A stretch of DNA of 64,000 nt from Streptomyces acidiscabies (GCF_020010905.1 NZ_JAGJBY010000001.1:5042001-5106000); one strand, 5' to 3'. Positions 18,801 to 28,400 are shown, counted from the stretch's first letter. The notes: generated from the sequence alone by a model not told the origin. A program made the numbers and translations.

Positions 18801-20390
18801 CTTCTGCGCTCGGTGAGTGGTGACGGTCCGCCCCTCGCCGGGGTGCTTTCGCTCCTCGCTCTCGCACCGGGCGGTGGGGCGTCCTCCACCCTGACGTTGC
18901 TGCACGGGCTTCTGGATTCGGGTCTTGATACGTCCCTGTGGTGTGTCACCCGGGGGGCCGTGTCCTGTGGTGGTGCCGATCCGGTGGTGTCTCCGGCTCA
19001 GGCCGCTGTCTGGGGGCTCGGCAGGGTTGCGGCTCTGGAGCATCCGCAGCTGTGGGGTGGGCTGGTGGATCTGCCCTCCAGGGCGGAGGTGCTCGACTCG
19101 GGTGCTCTGTACGGGGTGCTGTGCGGCGGCGGTGGTGAGGACCAGGTCGCCTTGCGCGAGGGCGGGGTCTTCGGGCGGCGGCTGGTCGCGGAGTCGCCCG
19201 GCGACGAGCTTTCCGACGACTGGCAGCCCGCCGGGCCCGTCCTGGTCACCGGTATGGTCGCCCCGCTCGTCGACCACGTCACGCGGTGGCTGGACGAGAT
19301 CGGCGCCGAGCCCGTCGTAGAGGCCGACGTTCCCGTGCGGACGGTCGTCCACACCTCGCTGCCCGGCGCGCTCGCGCCCTTGGCCGAGGTCACTCCCCAG
19401 GCCCTCGGCGAGGCTGTCGCGGCGGCCCTGACGCTGGGGGAGCGGTCCGCGGAGACCGTGCTGTTCTTCTCCTCCGCTGCGGCCACGCTCGGCGGCAGCG
19501 GCCACGGCGTGTACGCCGCTGCCAACGCCTGCCTCGACGCGCTGGCCCAGCGGCACGAGGGTCCCCGTACGGTGTCGGTCGGGTGGGGGGTGTGGGATCT
19601 GCCGGACGCCACGGACGCCACGGACGCCACGGACGCCCCCGACGTCACGACCCCCGCCTCCCTCTCCCGTCGTCAAGGCCTCCCCCCGCTCTCCCCCCAC
19701 CTCGCCCTCAAAGCACTCCGCACCGCCCTCGCAGGCCCCCCGGGTCACACCCTCGTCGCCGACATCGAGTGGGAACGCCTCACCCCCCTGTTCACCCTGG
19801 CCCGCCCCACCCGCCTCTTCGACGCGATCCCCGCAGCCGTATCCGTCCTGGAAGCCTCCCCGGAGAACACGGAGACGTCCTCGGCGCTGCGGCGTGACCT
19901 GGCCGCGCTCCCCGCGCGTGACCGCGTCGGCGTGCTCCTGGACCTCGTACGCACCCAGGTCGCGGGCGTCCTGCGCTACGAACCGGGGCGGACGGTGCGG
20001 GCGGAGCGGGCGTTCAAGGACCTGGGGTTCGACTCCCTCGTGGCGGTGGAGCTGCGTAACCGGCTGCGTGCCGCCACCGGGCTGCGGCTGCCCGCGACGC
20101 TGGTGTACGACCACCCCACCCCCCGCGCCCTCGCGGAGCACCTCCTCGAACGGGTCATGCCCGACGGAGCGCTCCCCCCGGTCACGCGGCTGGACGAGGT
20201 GGCGGCGGCCCTCGACGGACTCCCGCCCGACGATCCGCGCCGCAGGGAACTGGTCCGGCGGTTGCGGGCCCTGCTGCGCAAGGAGTCCGACGCGGCGGAG
20301 CCGGACGGCCGGTCCGAGCCGGACGACCTGTCCGACGCGGACGCCGACCACATGTTCGCGCTGATCGACCGCGAGTGGGGCGCACGATGA
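15813..20390 (+). CDS. Unimodular type I PKS: KS-AT-KR(inactive)-ACP
   Basis: A 1525-residue PKS. The ATG at 15813 follows CAGGAG and opens a docking coiled coil (MPGTEDKLRHYLKRV). KS has TACSASL with Cys near 204. AT has GHSVGE near 620 and HAFH near 716, so malonyl-CoA. The KR region is damaged: the glycine-rich TGGTGxxG loop is replaced by VLVTGMVAPLVDHV near 1143 and the following Rossmann stretch is shortened. The Ser (FFSSAAATLGG near 1219) and Tyr (GVYAAANACL near 1232) remain. It should not bind NADPH, so the module should leave a beta-keto group. A 9-bp tandem repeat (DATDATDATDAPD) sits in the KR C-terminal part. ACP Ser is near 1407. A docking tail, not a TE, ends the protein. A TTA codon lies at 17526-17528. 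Confidence 0.95.
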   Translation: MPGTEDKLRHYLKRVTADLGQTRQRLRDIEERGREPVAVVAMACRYPGGVTSPEELWDLVASGRDAIEEFPTDRGWDLGGLYHPDPDHQGTTYVREAGFLRHATDFDADFFGINPREALATDPQQRTLLEVAWELFERAGIDPATLKDTPTGVYAGVSSQDYMSGSGVPKAVAGYATTGTLSSVISGRIAYTFGLTGPAVTLDTACSASLVAIHLACQALRQGECSLALAGGVTVLSTPTAFVEFARQRGLAPDGRCKAFAEAADGTGFSEGAGLVLLERLSDARRNGHRVLAVVRGSAVNQDGASNGLTAPNDVAQERVIRQALANARVTPDTVDAVEAHGTGTTLGDPIEAGALVATYGQGREVPLLLGSVKSNIGHTQAAAGVAGVIKMVMALRHGLLPASLHIDRPTSHVEWEGVRVLTESAPWPRGDRPRRAGVSSFGISGTNAHLILEQTPEEEGVVERCEGGVVPWVVSARSAAALREQVGRLGGVRGSHVDVGWSLLRGRAVQEWRGVVLGGGAEVLAEGEVARRGEVVWLFSGQGSQVVGMGAGLYERFPVFAEAFDEVCDLLGGSLRETVFRGPQELLDRTEWAQVGLFAVQVALARLWESVGVKPDVVIGHSVGEIAAAYVAGVFDLADACRVVGARARLMGALPEGGAMCAIEATRGEVEEAGVSIAAVNSGDSTVISGSVGEVERVAAMWRERGRRVKRLQVSHAFHSALMEPMLDDFAEVLGGVAFKEPSLPLLSNVSGTLAGAEIATPEYWVRHVRQPVLFQPAIAEVADRAGVFVEIGPGPVLITAAQHTLTTEPVLTASLAEGWPDDVAFMQAMGRLYTAGYSVDWSVFFPTDPAPQIVDLPTYPFQRQRFWLADLKEPEVAAQADEVGFWAAVEGGDVEALCDTLHLKNDVQRSALGTVFPVLAEWRRERSERQVVDGWRYRVDWRRVELSASDAPGAWVVVAPDREGWTRVVVQELEAAGGAVTVVGVGSDRAETAALLRSVSGDGPPLAGVLSLLALAPGGGASSTLTLLHGLLDSGLDTSLWCVTRGAVSCGGADPVVSPAQAAVWGLGRVAALEHPQLWGGLVDLPSRAEVLDSGALYGVLCGGGGEDQVALREGGVFGRRLVAESPGDELSDDWQPAGPVLVTGMVAPLVDHVTRWLDEIGAEPVVEADVPVRTVVHTSLPGALAPLAEVTPQALGEAVAAALTLGERSAETVLFFSSAAATLGGSGHGVYAAANACLDALAQRHEGPRTVSVGWGVWDLPDATDATDATDAPDVTTPASLSRRQGLPPLSPHLALKALRTALAGPPGHTLVADIEWERLTPLFTLARPTRLFDAIPAAVSVLEASPENTETSSALRRDLAALPARDRVGVLLDLVRTQVAGVLRYEPGRTVRAERAFKDLGFDSLVAVELRNRLRAATGLRLPATLVYDHPTPRALAEHLLERVMPDGALPPVTRLDEVAAALDGLPPDDPRRRELVRRLRALLRKESDAAEPDGRSEPDDLSDADADHMFALIDREWGAR
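17448..18422 (+). repeat. Long direct repeat, malonyl-AT block, copy 3
   Basis: Collinear with 1-975 at a constant offset of 17447 bp. It shares the TTA codon of copy 2, at 17526-17528. Confidence 0.85.
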
Positions 20391-20436
20391 CGTACGCCGC
20401 ACGGGACTACAGGTGACCACGGAAACGAGGTGAGCG

Positions 20437-23091
20437 GTGAACCTGGTGGAACGGACCGACGAACTGGCCGCCTTGCACGGCGTCTTCGACTGCTCCCCCT
20501 ACGTCCGCGGCAGACTGGTGGTGCTCAGCGGAGCCGTCGCCACCGGCAAGACCGCGCTGCTGCGGGCCTGGACGGACCGGCTGAGCCGCGGCGGCGCCCT
20601 GGTGCTGACCGCCACCGCCTGCCGGGCCGAACGCGCTCTCGCCCTGGGCGTCCTGGAACAGCTCCTGCGCAGCCCCGGCCTGCCCGCCCCGACCACCGCG
20701 CGCACGCTGGCCTGGCTCGACGGGGCCGGAGCCGACAGCGGCGGCACCCTGACCGCGCCCGCCCTGCGCGGACTGTGCGAGGAACTGCGGGCCATGGCCG
20801 CCGTACGGCCCGTCGTGATCGCCGTCGACGACGCGCACCACGCGGACACGGCGTCGCTGCACTTCCTGCTGTACCTGGTCCGGCGGCTGCGGTCGGCGCG
20901 GCTCCAGGTGATCTTCACCGAGCACGCCCAGTGGAAGGTCGCCAACGCCCTGCTGGGCAGCGAGTTCCTGCGCGAACCCAGCCTGCGCCGGATCCGCCTG
21001 GAGCCGCTGTCGAAGGCCGGCGTCGAGGCCCTCCTCGCGCAGCACCTGGACGAGCGGACCGCGCAGGACCTCACCCCGGCCGTCCACGGCATGACCGCCG
21101 GCTACCCCCTCCTCGTCCAGGCGCTCATCGAGGACCACCGCGCCACCGGCGGCCCCGGGGAGGCGTACGGCCGGGCGGTGCTGAGCTTCCTGTACCGGCA
21201 CGAGGAGCCGTTCACGCAGGTCGCACGCGCCGTCGCCATGCTGCGGGGGCACGCGGGGCCGATGCTGGTGGGGCGGCTCCTCGACCTGGACGTGGCGTCC
21301 GTGGGCCGGGCCGTGCACCAGCTCACCGTCGCGGAGGTCCTGCACGACGGCCGCCTGTGCCATCCGGCGTTCGAGGCGGCCGTGCTGGACGGGATGCCGA
21401 CGGACGAGCGCCGCGCGCTGCACCGCAGGGTCGCGGCCCTGCTGTACGAGGAGGGCGCGCCCGCGACCGAGGTCGCCGCCCACCTCGCCGCCGCCGACCG
21501 GTCGGACGCCCCGTGGGCGGTCCCCGTCTTCCAGGAGGCGGCCCGGCTCGTCCTGGACGACGACCAGGTGGAGACCGGCATCGGCTACCTGCGCGCCGCC
21601 CACCGCCGCTGCCGCAGCCCCGAGCAGCGGGCCGCCGTCGTCGGCGCGCTCGCCGACGCCGAATGGCGCCTGGACCCGGCGAAGGTCCTGCGCCACCTCT
21701 CCGAACCCGCGACCCCGGACAGCCCTGACAGCCCTGACAGCCCGCCGTCCCTGCCCACCCACCTGCTGTGGCACGGCCGTGTCGACGAGGGCCTCGACGC
21801 GATCGGCGCGGCCCCCGTCAACACCGCCGACCTGGACACGCCGTGGCTGTGGGGCGCCTTCCTCTACCCCGGCCACGTCAAGGAGCGCCTCGGCGCCGGC
21901 GCCGTACCCCCGCAGCGCGCCGCCGCGCCGCCCGCGCTCACGCCCGAACTCCAGGGCGCGGGAACCCTGTTGAACGACCTCCTGCACGGCGACGAACACG
22001 ACGCCACCGAGGCCGCCGAACGCGCCCTCAACCGCTACCGGCTCGGCCCGCGGACCGTCGCGGTCCAGTCGGCGGCCCTCGCCGCCCTCACCTACCGCGA
22101 CCGGCCGTACCGGGCCGCCGCCTGGTGCGAGGGGTTCGTGGCGCAGGCCCGGGAGCGCAACAGCCCCACCTGGCAAGCCCTGTTCACCGCGTGGCGGGCC
22201 CTGATCCACCTGCGGCAGGGCGACCCGGCCGCCGCCGCGCGCCGCGCACAGACCGCCCTCGACCTCCTCGGCCCCAAGAGCTGGGGCGCGGCGGTCGGCC
22301 TCCCGCTGGCGGTCGCCGTCCAGGCCGAGACCGCCCTCGGCGACGTCGACCGTGCCGCCGCCCTCCTCGAACGGCCCGTCCCCCAGGCCATGTTCCAGAC
22401 CCGCACCGGCCTGCACTACCTCGCCGCACGAGGCCGCTACCACCTCGCCACCGGCTGCTACTACGCCGCCCTGAGCGACTTCTACGCCTGCGGGAAACGC
22501 ATGAGTGGCTGGGGCGTCGACCTCCCCGCCCTCGAACCGTGGCGCCTCGGCGCCGCCGAAGCCCACCTGGCCCTCGGCGATGCCCTGATGGCTCGTCAAC
22601 TCATCGGGGAGCAGCTGGCGTTGCCCACCCCGGCCCGAGGCCGCACCCGGGGCATGACCTTGCGCCTGCTGGCGGCGGCCTCCCCCGCACCCCGCCGGAC
22701 GGAACTCCTCGCCGAAGCCGTCGCCGCCCTCCACGACAGCGGTGACGCCTACGAACTCGCGCGCGCCGTCGCCGACCAGAGCGCCGCCGTCCGCGCCGCC
22801 GGAGACCCCGAACGCGCCCGCCACCTCGACCGCAAGGCCCAGCTCCTCGCCCGCCGCTGGACCAGCGGCACCCCCCTGCCGACGCCGGCCGACACCCCGC
22901 CCGAGGACGTCCCCGAGACCCAACTCACCAGCGCGGAACGCCGCGTGGCCGAACTCGCCGCCGACGGCTACACCAACCGCGAGATCTCCCGGAAGCTGTA
23001 CGTCACGATCAGCACCGTCGAACAGCACCTGACCCGGATCTACCGCAAGCTCAACGTCAAGCGCCTCGACCTCCAAGTGGTCCTGCGCTGA
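20437..23091 (+). CDS. LAL-family LuxR-type transcriptional regulator (ATPase + HTH)
   Basis: An 884-residue regulator from a GTG start behind GAGGTGAG. The N-terminus has an ATP-binding domain with Walker A GAVATGKT near residues 28-35 and a Walker B-like VIAVDDAHHAD near 127. A long helical repeat (TPR-like) middle follows. The C-terminal HTH runs from LTSAERRVAEL through DGYTNREISRKL to STVEQHLTRIYRKL, a typical LuxR/GerE domain. Large LAL regulators are frequent pathway-specific activators of type I PKS clusters. It lies 46 bp after the last rightward PKS gene, so it may be read through from that operon. A role as cluster activator is inferred from position and family. Confidence 0.93.
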   Translation: MNLVERTDELAALHGVFDCSPYVRGRLVVLSGAVATGKTALLRAWTDRLSRGGALVLTATACRAERALALGVLEQLLRSPGLPAPTTARTLAWLDGAGADSGGTLTAPALRGLCEELRAMAAVRPVVIAVDDAHHADTASLHFLLYLVRRLRSARLQVIFTEHAQWKVANALLGSEFLREPSLRRIRLEPLSKAGVEALLAQHLDERTAQDLTPAVHGMTAGYPLLVQALIEDHRATGGPGEAYGRAVLSFLYRHEEPFTQVARAVAMLRGHAGPMLVGRLLDLDVASVGRAVHQLTVAEVLHDGRLCHPAFEAAVLDGMPTDERRALHRRVAALLYEEGAPATEVAAHLAAADRSDAPWAVPVFQEAARLVLDDDQVETGIGYLRAAHRRCRSPEQRAAVVGALADAEWRLDPAKVLRHLSEPATPDSPDSPDSPPSLPTHLLWHGRVDEGLDAIGAAPVNTADLDTPWLWGAFLYPGHVKERLGAGAVPPQRAAAPPALTPELQGAGTLLNDLLHGDEHDATEAAERALNRYRLGPRTVAVQSAALAALTYRDRPYRAAAWCEGFVAQARERNSPTWQALFTAWRALIHLRQGDPAAAARRAQTALDLLGPKSWGAAVGLPLAVAVQAETALGDVDRAAALLERPVPQAMFQTRTGLHYLAARGRYHLATGCYYAALSDFYACGKRMSGWGVDLPALEPWRLGAAEAHLALGDALMARQLIGEQLALPTPARGRTRGMTLRLLAAASPAPRRTELLAEAVAALHDSGDAYELARAVADQSAAVRAAGDPERARHLDRKAQLLARRWTSGTPLPTPADTPPEDVPETQLTSAERRVAELAADGYTNREISRKLYVTISTVEQHLTRIYRKLNVKRLDLQVVLR

Positions 23092-23108
23092 AAGAGGCGC
23101 TGAAAGAG
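23085..23108 (+). repeat. Tandem 12-bp duplication across the regulator stop codon
   Basis: GCGCTGAAAGAG occurs twice in direct succession. The first copy contains the TGA stop of the LAL regulator. It looks like a small replication-slippage duplication and has no visible effect on the reading frame. Confidence 0.8.
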
Positions 23109-23109
23109 A

Positions 23110-23135
23110 GAGGCGGCCCCGGCAGGAGCCGCCTC
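23110..23135. terminator. Probable bidirectional terminator hairpin
   Basis: A perfect 8-bp inverted repeat, GAGGCGGC / GCCGCCTC, with a 10-nt loop. It lies between the convergent ends of the LAL regulator and the epoxidase gene, where a two-way terminator would be expected. Confidence 0.7.
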
Positions 23136-23161
23136 CACCACGCGCGCTGCATCAGGACGCG

Positions 23162-24583
23162 TCAGGACGGCGCGACCGTCGCCGCGTCGAGGTTCACCAC
23201 CGCCAGCTCCTGCGCACTCAGCGGCGGAGCCGTCAGCTCCGGGAGCCGCTCACCGGCCCGCATCGCCATCAGCATCCGGTTCGAACCCAGGTCGCTCTGC
23301 GGCGCGTTGAGGCTCATCACCTCCGTCACGATCGCCGACGCCTTCGCCGACCGCAACGACGCCGTCGTGATCGCCTCCGCGAACCGCAGCCGCTGCTCCG
23401 CGTCCACCCCGTACAGCCGGGCGTCCGACGCGTCGACACGGCAGCCGACGTAGTCGATGTCCTTCGTCGCCGCCAGGATCCACGGATCGTCCACCGCCGC
23501 ACTGACCGCCCGCTGAAGCGCGTGCGCCGACCCCACCCCCCTGCCGAGCTCCCGGTCGAGGGTGTCCGCGCAGCGCGCCGCCGAACTCATGCCGTGCCCG
23601 TAGACCGGGTTGAACGCGCTCAACGAGTCCCCGACCACGACCAGCCCCTCGGGCCACCCCGCCGACCGCTCCGGATAGATACGGCGGTTCGCCCCGGACC
23701 GCGAACCGAACAGCGGGGTCAGCGGCTCGGCGTCCCGCAGCAGATCCGCGATGATCGGATGGCTCAACCCCTGCGCGAACCCGACGAACTCCTCTTCCCG
23801 GCTGGGGAGTTGGGCCCCACGCGTGCAGGACATCGTGGCCAGCCACCGGCCGCCCTCCACCGGATAGACCACCCCGAACCGCCCCGGCTCCCCCCGCTTC
23901 TCGTCACTGGCCACGTTCACGGCGGGAAACCGCAGCGTCGCCCCCGGCGGCGCCCGGAACAGCCGCGTCGCGTACGCGACCCCCGCGTCCACGACGTCCT
24001 CCTCCAGCGGCGGCACCCCGAGCGCCGCCAGCCACGGCCGCAGCCGCGACGCGCGACCCCCCGCGTCGACCACGAGATCGGCCACCAGCCGCTCCGTACG
24101 ACCGGTCTCGACGTCACGGACGACGACACCGCTCACCCGCCCCGCGTCACCGAGGAGTTCGACGGCCTCCGTCCGCTCCCGCACCGTGATGTTCCCGGCG
24201 GCGAGCGCCTCCCGGCGCACGGTCAGGTCGAGCAGGGGACGCGTGGCGACGATCGCGAACTGCGTCTCGGGGAACCGGTACTGCCAGCCCTGCGCGGTCA
24301 GCGTCAGCAGATCCTCGGGGAACCCCAGCCGCCGCGCCCCCGCAGCCAGCAGCCGATCGGTCGTACCGGGAAGCATCTTCTCGATCAGCCGGGCCCCGTT
24401 CGACCACAGCAGATGCGCGTGCCGCCCCTGCGGCACCCCCTTGCGGTGCTCCGGCGCCTCGGGGAGCGCGTCACGCTCCACGACGGTCACGGCCTCCGCG
24501 TGCCGGGCCAGGACATGCGCCGCCAGCGTGCCCGCCATGCTGGCGCCCACCACGACGACGTGCGCGGGCCGGATGCCGCTCAT
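23162..24583 (-). CDS. FAD-dependent polyene epoxidase, MonCI-like
   Basis: A 473-residue flavoprotein. An N-terminal dinucleotide-binding loop (VVVGASMAGTLAAHVLA, near 10-26) is followed by ERD (near 35). A second flavin motif, VVGDSLSAFNPVYGHG, lies near 300, as in group A flavin monooxygenases. The sequence and the setting match the MonCI/SalC/Lsd18 group, which epoxidises the alkenes of linear polyether precursors. Its ATG overlaps the stop of the MonBII-like gene (ATGA at 24583-24580), so the two are translationally coupled. This start is preferred to longer in-frame options because the nucleotide-binding strand begins a few residues later. The inferred substrate is the ACP-bound or released polyene made by the neighbouring PKSs. 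Confidence 0.88.
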   Translation of the reverse strand: MSGIRPAHVVVVGASMAGTLAAHVLARHAEAVTVVERDALPEAPEHRKGVPQGRHAHLLWSNGARLIEKMLPGTTDRLLAAGARRLGFPEDLLTLTAQGWQYRFPETQFAIVATRPLLDLTVRREALAAGNITVRERTEAVELLGDAGRVSGVVVRDVETGRTERLVADLVVDAGGRASRLRPWLAALGVPPLEEDVVDAGVAYATRLFRAPPGATLRFPAVNVASDEKRGEPGRFGVVYPVEGGRWLATMSCTRGAQLPSREEEFVGFAQGLSHPIIADLLRDAEPLTPLFGSRSGANRRIYPERSAGWPEGLVVVGDSLSAFNPVYGHGMSSAARCADTLDRELGRGVGSAHALQRAVSAAVDDPWILAATKDIDYVGCRVDASDARLYGVDAEQRLRFAEAITTASLRSAKASAIVTEVMSLNAPQSDLGSNRMLMAMRAGERLPELTAPPLSAQELAVVNLDAATVAPS

Positions 24584-24993
24584 GCGCGCACCCCTTCCGG
24601 GCCGGTGACGGTGGCGAACTCCTCGATGGTCACGTCCGTGACCCCCCAGTACGCGTCGACCTTGACGCCGAGCCCGTTCTCGTCCAGCTCGACGATGCCG
24701 ATCACCCGGAACGTCATCGGCTTCGGCCGCTGGACCGTGATCGTGCTGTACACCGCCACGAACCGCTCGTCCATCGACGACACCGGAGGCCCCGGCACCT
24801 CGTGCGTACCGCACTCCACCGCCAGCTCCAGATGCCTGCGCAGATCGCCCTTGCCCACCATCGGCGGCCGGCCCACCGGATCCGCGAAGACGACGTCGTC
24901 CGTGAACAGGTCCAGGACACCCTCGATGTCACCGGCGTTGATGCGCTCGGCGTAGTCGACGACCATCCTCTTGCACGCGGCCTCGTCAGGCAT
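24580..24993 (-). CDS. Polyether epoxide hydrolase/cyclase, MonBII-like (SnoaL/NTF2 fold)
   Basis: A 137-residue protein behind a strong GGAGG site 6 nt from its ATG. It reads as a ketosteroid-isomerase/SnoaL-like small barrel. NAGDIEGVLDLF near 19-30, FADPVG near 36-41 and the end YWGVTDVT match the MonB family that opens epoxides to form tetrahydrofuran and tetrahydropyran rings. Asp38 and Glu65 fall at the positions of the catalytic acid/base pair reported for the Lsd19 A domain. It is separate from, and clearly different from, the neighbouring MonBI-like protein, as in monensin and unlike the fused Lsd19. The gap to the upstream MonBI-like gene is 36 bp, and it overlaps the epoxidase gene by 4 nt. 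Confidence 0.9.
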   Translation of the reverse strand: MPDEAACKRMVVDYAERINAGDIEGVLDLFTDDVVFADPVGRPPMVGKGDLRRHLELAVECGTHEVPGPPVSSMDERFVAVYSTITVQRPKPMTFRVIGIVELDENGLGVKVDAYWGVTDVTIEEFATVTGPEGVRA

Positions 24994-25029
24994 AGCACCT
25001 CCAGGAAGAGAGAGCGGTTCCGCGCCGGA

Positions 25030-25464
25030 TCAGCCGAGGACCGCGAGATCGGATGTACCCCAGTACGACTTCAGGCTCGTGATCAGACCGGACCCGTCGA
25101 TACGGATGAGCTGCATCGACGCCCGCCGCACCCGCGCCCGCTCCGGAACCCCGGGAACCGCCAGCCAGCCGCGCTCCGCATACAGCGCGCCGACCGGCAG
25201 ATAGTCCATGACGGACGTCACCTGCATCAGCACGTGCAGCGCGTCCTGGCCGGCGACCGGCTCCGCCGCCTCCTCACGCACCCGCGCCGACAGCAGCAAC
25301 GCGTAGTGCGCGCGCACGGCGTCGTGCCCGGCGACCGGCTCGGGGCCCACCGGATCCTCGACGACCGCGTCCGGCGCGTACAGCTCGACGATCGCGTCCA
25401 GATCCCCGGCGTTGACCCGCCGGTTGTACTCCAGGGCCCGCTTCTTACGGGCGACCTCGTTCAT
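25030..25464 (-). CDS. Polyether epoxide hydrolase/cyclase, MonBI-like
   Basis: A 144-residue SnoaL/NTF2-like protein. It begins MNEVARKKRALEYNRRVNAG, contains VVEDPVG (Asp37) and the pair Glu64/Glu65, and ends KSYWGTSDLAVLG. All of this is close to what I recall of MonBI of the monensin pathway. Family members catalyse stereospecific epoxide opening and ether-ring closure. Its ATG overlaps the stop of the upstream PKS gene (ATGA at 25464-25461), tying ring-closing enzyme production to PKS production. A GGAGGG site precedes it. Having two distinct MonB proteins suggests more than one ring-forming step or regiochemistry, which is inference from the monensin model. Confidence 0.92.
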   Translation of the reverse strand: MNEVARKKRALEYNRRVNAGDLDAIVELYAPDAVVEDPVGPEPVAGHDAVRAHYALLLSARVREEAAEPVAGQDALHVLMQVTSVMDYLPVGALYAERGWLAVPGVPERARVRRASMQLIRIDGSGLITSLKSYWGTSDLAVLG

Positions 25465-28400
25465 CGCTGACCCTCCACGGTCCGTCCGTTGCCGCTGTCC
25501 CTGCCGAGATCCCGGTCGACGAACGCGAGGATCTCCTCCGCCGACGCGTCCTGGATCCGCGCCGCCACCGCCGACCCGTCCGCCGCGCCCGACGGCACGT
25601 CCAGGCGGGCCAGCGTCGCGCGCAGCCGCCCGGCCAGCTCCAGCCGCGCGCCGCCGTCCCGCGACGACACCGCCAGCAGCGAGCCCTCCAGCCGCTCGAA
25701 CTCCGCGAGCACACCGGCCAGCGGATCCACCGCGCGCGGCGCCAGCTCCGCACCGAGCCGCGCGGCCAGCGCCGCCGGGTCCGGATGGTCGAACACGAAC
25801 GTCGCCGGCAGCTTCAGCCCCGTCGCCGCCGACAGCCGGTTGCGCAACTCCACCGCCGTCAACGAGTCGAAGCCCAGGTCACGCAGCCCCTGCGACGCGT
25901 TGACCGAGGCCGCCGCGTCGTGGCCGAGCACCGCCGCGACCTGCGTACACACCAGATCGAGCAGCATCCGCTCCCGCTCCGCCTCCGACGCCGTACCGAG
26001 CGCCTTCCGCAGCGCCGCCGCACCCGCCGAGACCCCGCCGCCCGCCTTCGTAGGCCGCACCAGGTCCCGCAGGAGCGCCGGTACAAGGCGGCTCCCCGCC
26101 TCCCGCCGCAGCCTGCCCAGGTCCAGCCGGACCGGCGCGAGCAGCGGAAGGCCGCTCGCCCACGCGGCGTCCAGCAGCGCCAGCCCCTCCTCGGCGCCGA
26201 GCCCCACGACACCCGCGCGGGCGTGCCGTGCCCGGTCGGCGTCCGTGAGCCGGCCCGACATGCCGTCCGGCAGATCCCAGTAACCCCAGGCGAGCGACAC
26301 GGCGTGCGCGCCACCCGCGTACCGGTGGACGGCCAGCGCGTCCAGGAACGCGTTCGCGGCCGAGTAACTCCCCTGACCGGGACCGCCGAGCAGCCCCGCG
26401 ACCGACGAATACAGGACGAACGCGGACAGGTCCATGTCCCGCGTCAGCTCGTGCAGATGCCACGCGGCCCGCGCCTTCACCCGCATGACCTCCTCGACCT
26501 GCTCGGCCGTGAGGTTCTGCACCACCGCGTCGCTCACCGTGCCCGCGCAGTGGAAGACGGCCGTCAGCGGATGCTCCGCGGGAACCGACGCCACCAGCGC
26601 CTCGGCGGCCTCCCGGTACCCCGGATCACAGGCCGCGAACGACACCCGCGCCCCGAGCGCCGACAACTCGGCCCCCAGCTCCAGCGCCCCCGGCGCGTCA
26701 GCACCCCGCCTGCTGCACAGCAGCAGATGCCGGGCGCCGTACCGGCTCACCAGATGCCGGGCCGTCAGGGCGCCCAACGCCCCCGTACCCCCGGTGATCA
26801 GCACGGTCCCCTCAGGATCGAACGGCACCGGCAGCACGAACACGGCGGACGGCGGAGCGACGGGAGCCTGCCGTACGTCCCACACCTCCACCGCCCCGGC
26901 GGCCCGCGCCCAGCTCCACCCCTCCGGCACCGGCGCCACCGCCCCGGCCCCGACGACCGCCACCGGCCCCACCACACCGAAGCCCCCCATCACCCGGTCA
27001 CCCACAGCGATCCCACCGACCCCTGCACCGACCTCCGTCACCACACCGGCACCCGCGACACCGGCCGCCCGCACCGCGACCCGCACCTCACCCGCCGCCA
27101 CCTCCCGCCCGCACTCGGGCGCGTCGACCACCCCCCACTGCCCGCCGGACCACTCCAGCCGCCACGACGACCCGACCGGCGCCACCAACCGCCCGGACGC
27201 GTCGTCCCGGACGAACCGAGGCACCAGCACCCGCCCCGCCCGCACCGCCAACTCCGGCTCCTCACAGGCGAGTACGCCCGGCAGAGCCGCCAACGAGTCC
27301 GCATCCTCATCCACGTCGACCAGCGTCAGCCGGCCCGGATTCTCGGCCTGAGCACTCCGCACCAACCCCCACAACGCGGCACCGGCCGGCTCCCCACCCC
27401 CCTCACCCGGCCGCGCGACCACCGCACCCCGCGTCACGACGACCAGCCGGCTCGCCGCGAACACCGGATCGTCGACCCACTCCTTGAGCACCCCCAACAA
27501 CTCCACCACCGCCCCCGACGCACCTACCCCGGACGCCGCACACTCCACGACCACGACATCGGGCACGTCGTCCCGCAACCCGTCCAGGCTCCCGCACACC
27601 GGCACCCCGGCCAGCACCGACGAACCACCGGCCGCGACCACCCCGGCACGCACCGCACCACCGGAGATCTCCGCCTCCCGCCACACCGACCGGAACAACG
27701 CATCGCGCTCCGCACGAGCCCCCACGATCTGCCGCGCGGCCACCGGCCGCACCGTCAACGACTCCAACGCCAGCACCGGCACCCCCAGTTCGTCCACGGC
27801 CGACAACGCCAACCGGTCCGCCGCCACCCGCACCACCCGCACCCGCAGCCGCTCGGCCCCCGGCACGAACACCCGCAACCCGCTCCAGTCGAACGGCAAC
27901 AACACATCACCCGACGCGGCGGACGACCCCACCGCATCCAGCACCACGGCATGCAACACGGAGTCGAACAACACCGGATGCACCTGATACCGGCCGGCCT
28001 CGCCCCCCTGCACCTCACCCAACGCCACCTCGGCGAACAAGTCGTCCCCGACCCGCCACACCCCCACGAGCCCCCGCGACGCGTCCCCGAACTCATAGCC
28101 GTACGACGAGAGTTCCCCGTACGGATCGTCCCCACCGACCGGCACGGCACCGGGCGGCGGCCAGACCCCGCCGAACTCCGGCTCCACGGCGTCCGTACCG
28201 GCCCGGGCGACGGCACCCGCGGCATGCCGGGTCCACGCGGGCTCACCGACGGGCCGCGCGTGCACGGCCACAGAGCGCCGACCGTCCTCCTCCGCGACGC
28301 CGACCACGACCTGGAGGTCGACCGCACCCTCGTCCCCGAAGACGAGCGGCGTGTGAAGCGTCAACTCCGACACCTCGTCGCAGCCGCTCCGCACAGCGGC

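Noticed and set aside
23085..23135. CRISPR-like or mobile repeat
   Set aside because: Only a two-copy 12-bp tandem and a terminator hairpin are present; there are no spacers and no transposase.
24584..24814. Longer N-terminus for the epoxidase
   Set aside because: The extra 77 residues are Arg/Gly-rich and overlap the MonBII-like gene. The ATGA overlap start fits the flavin-binding strand.
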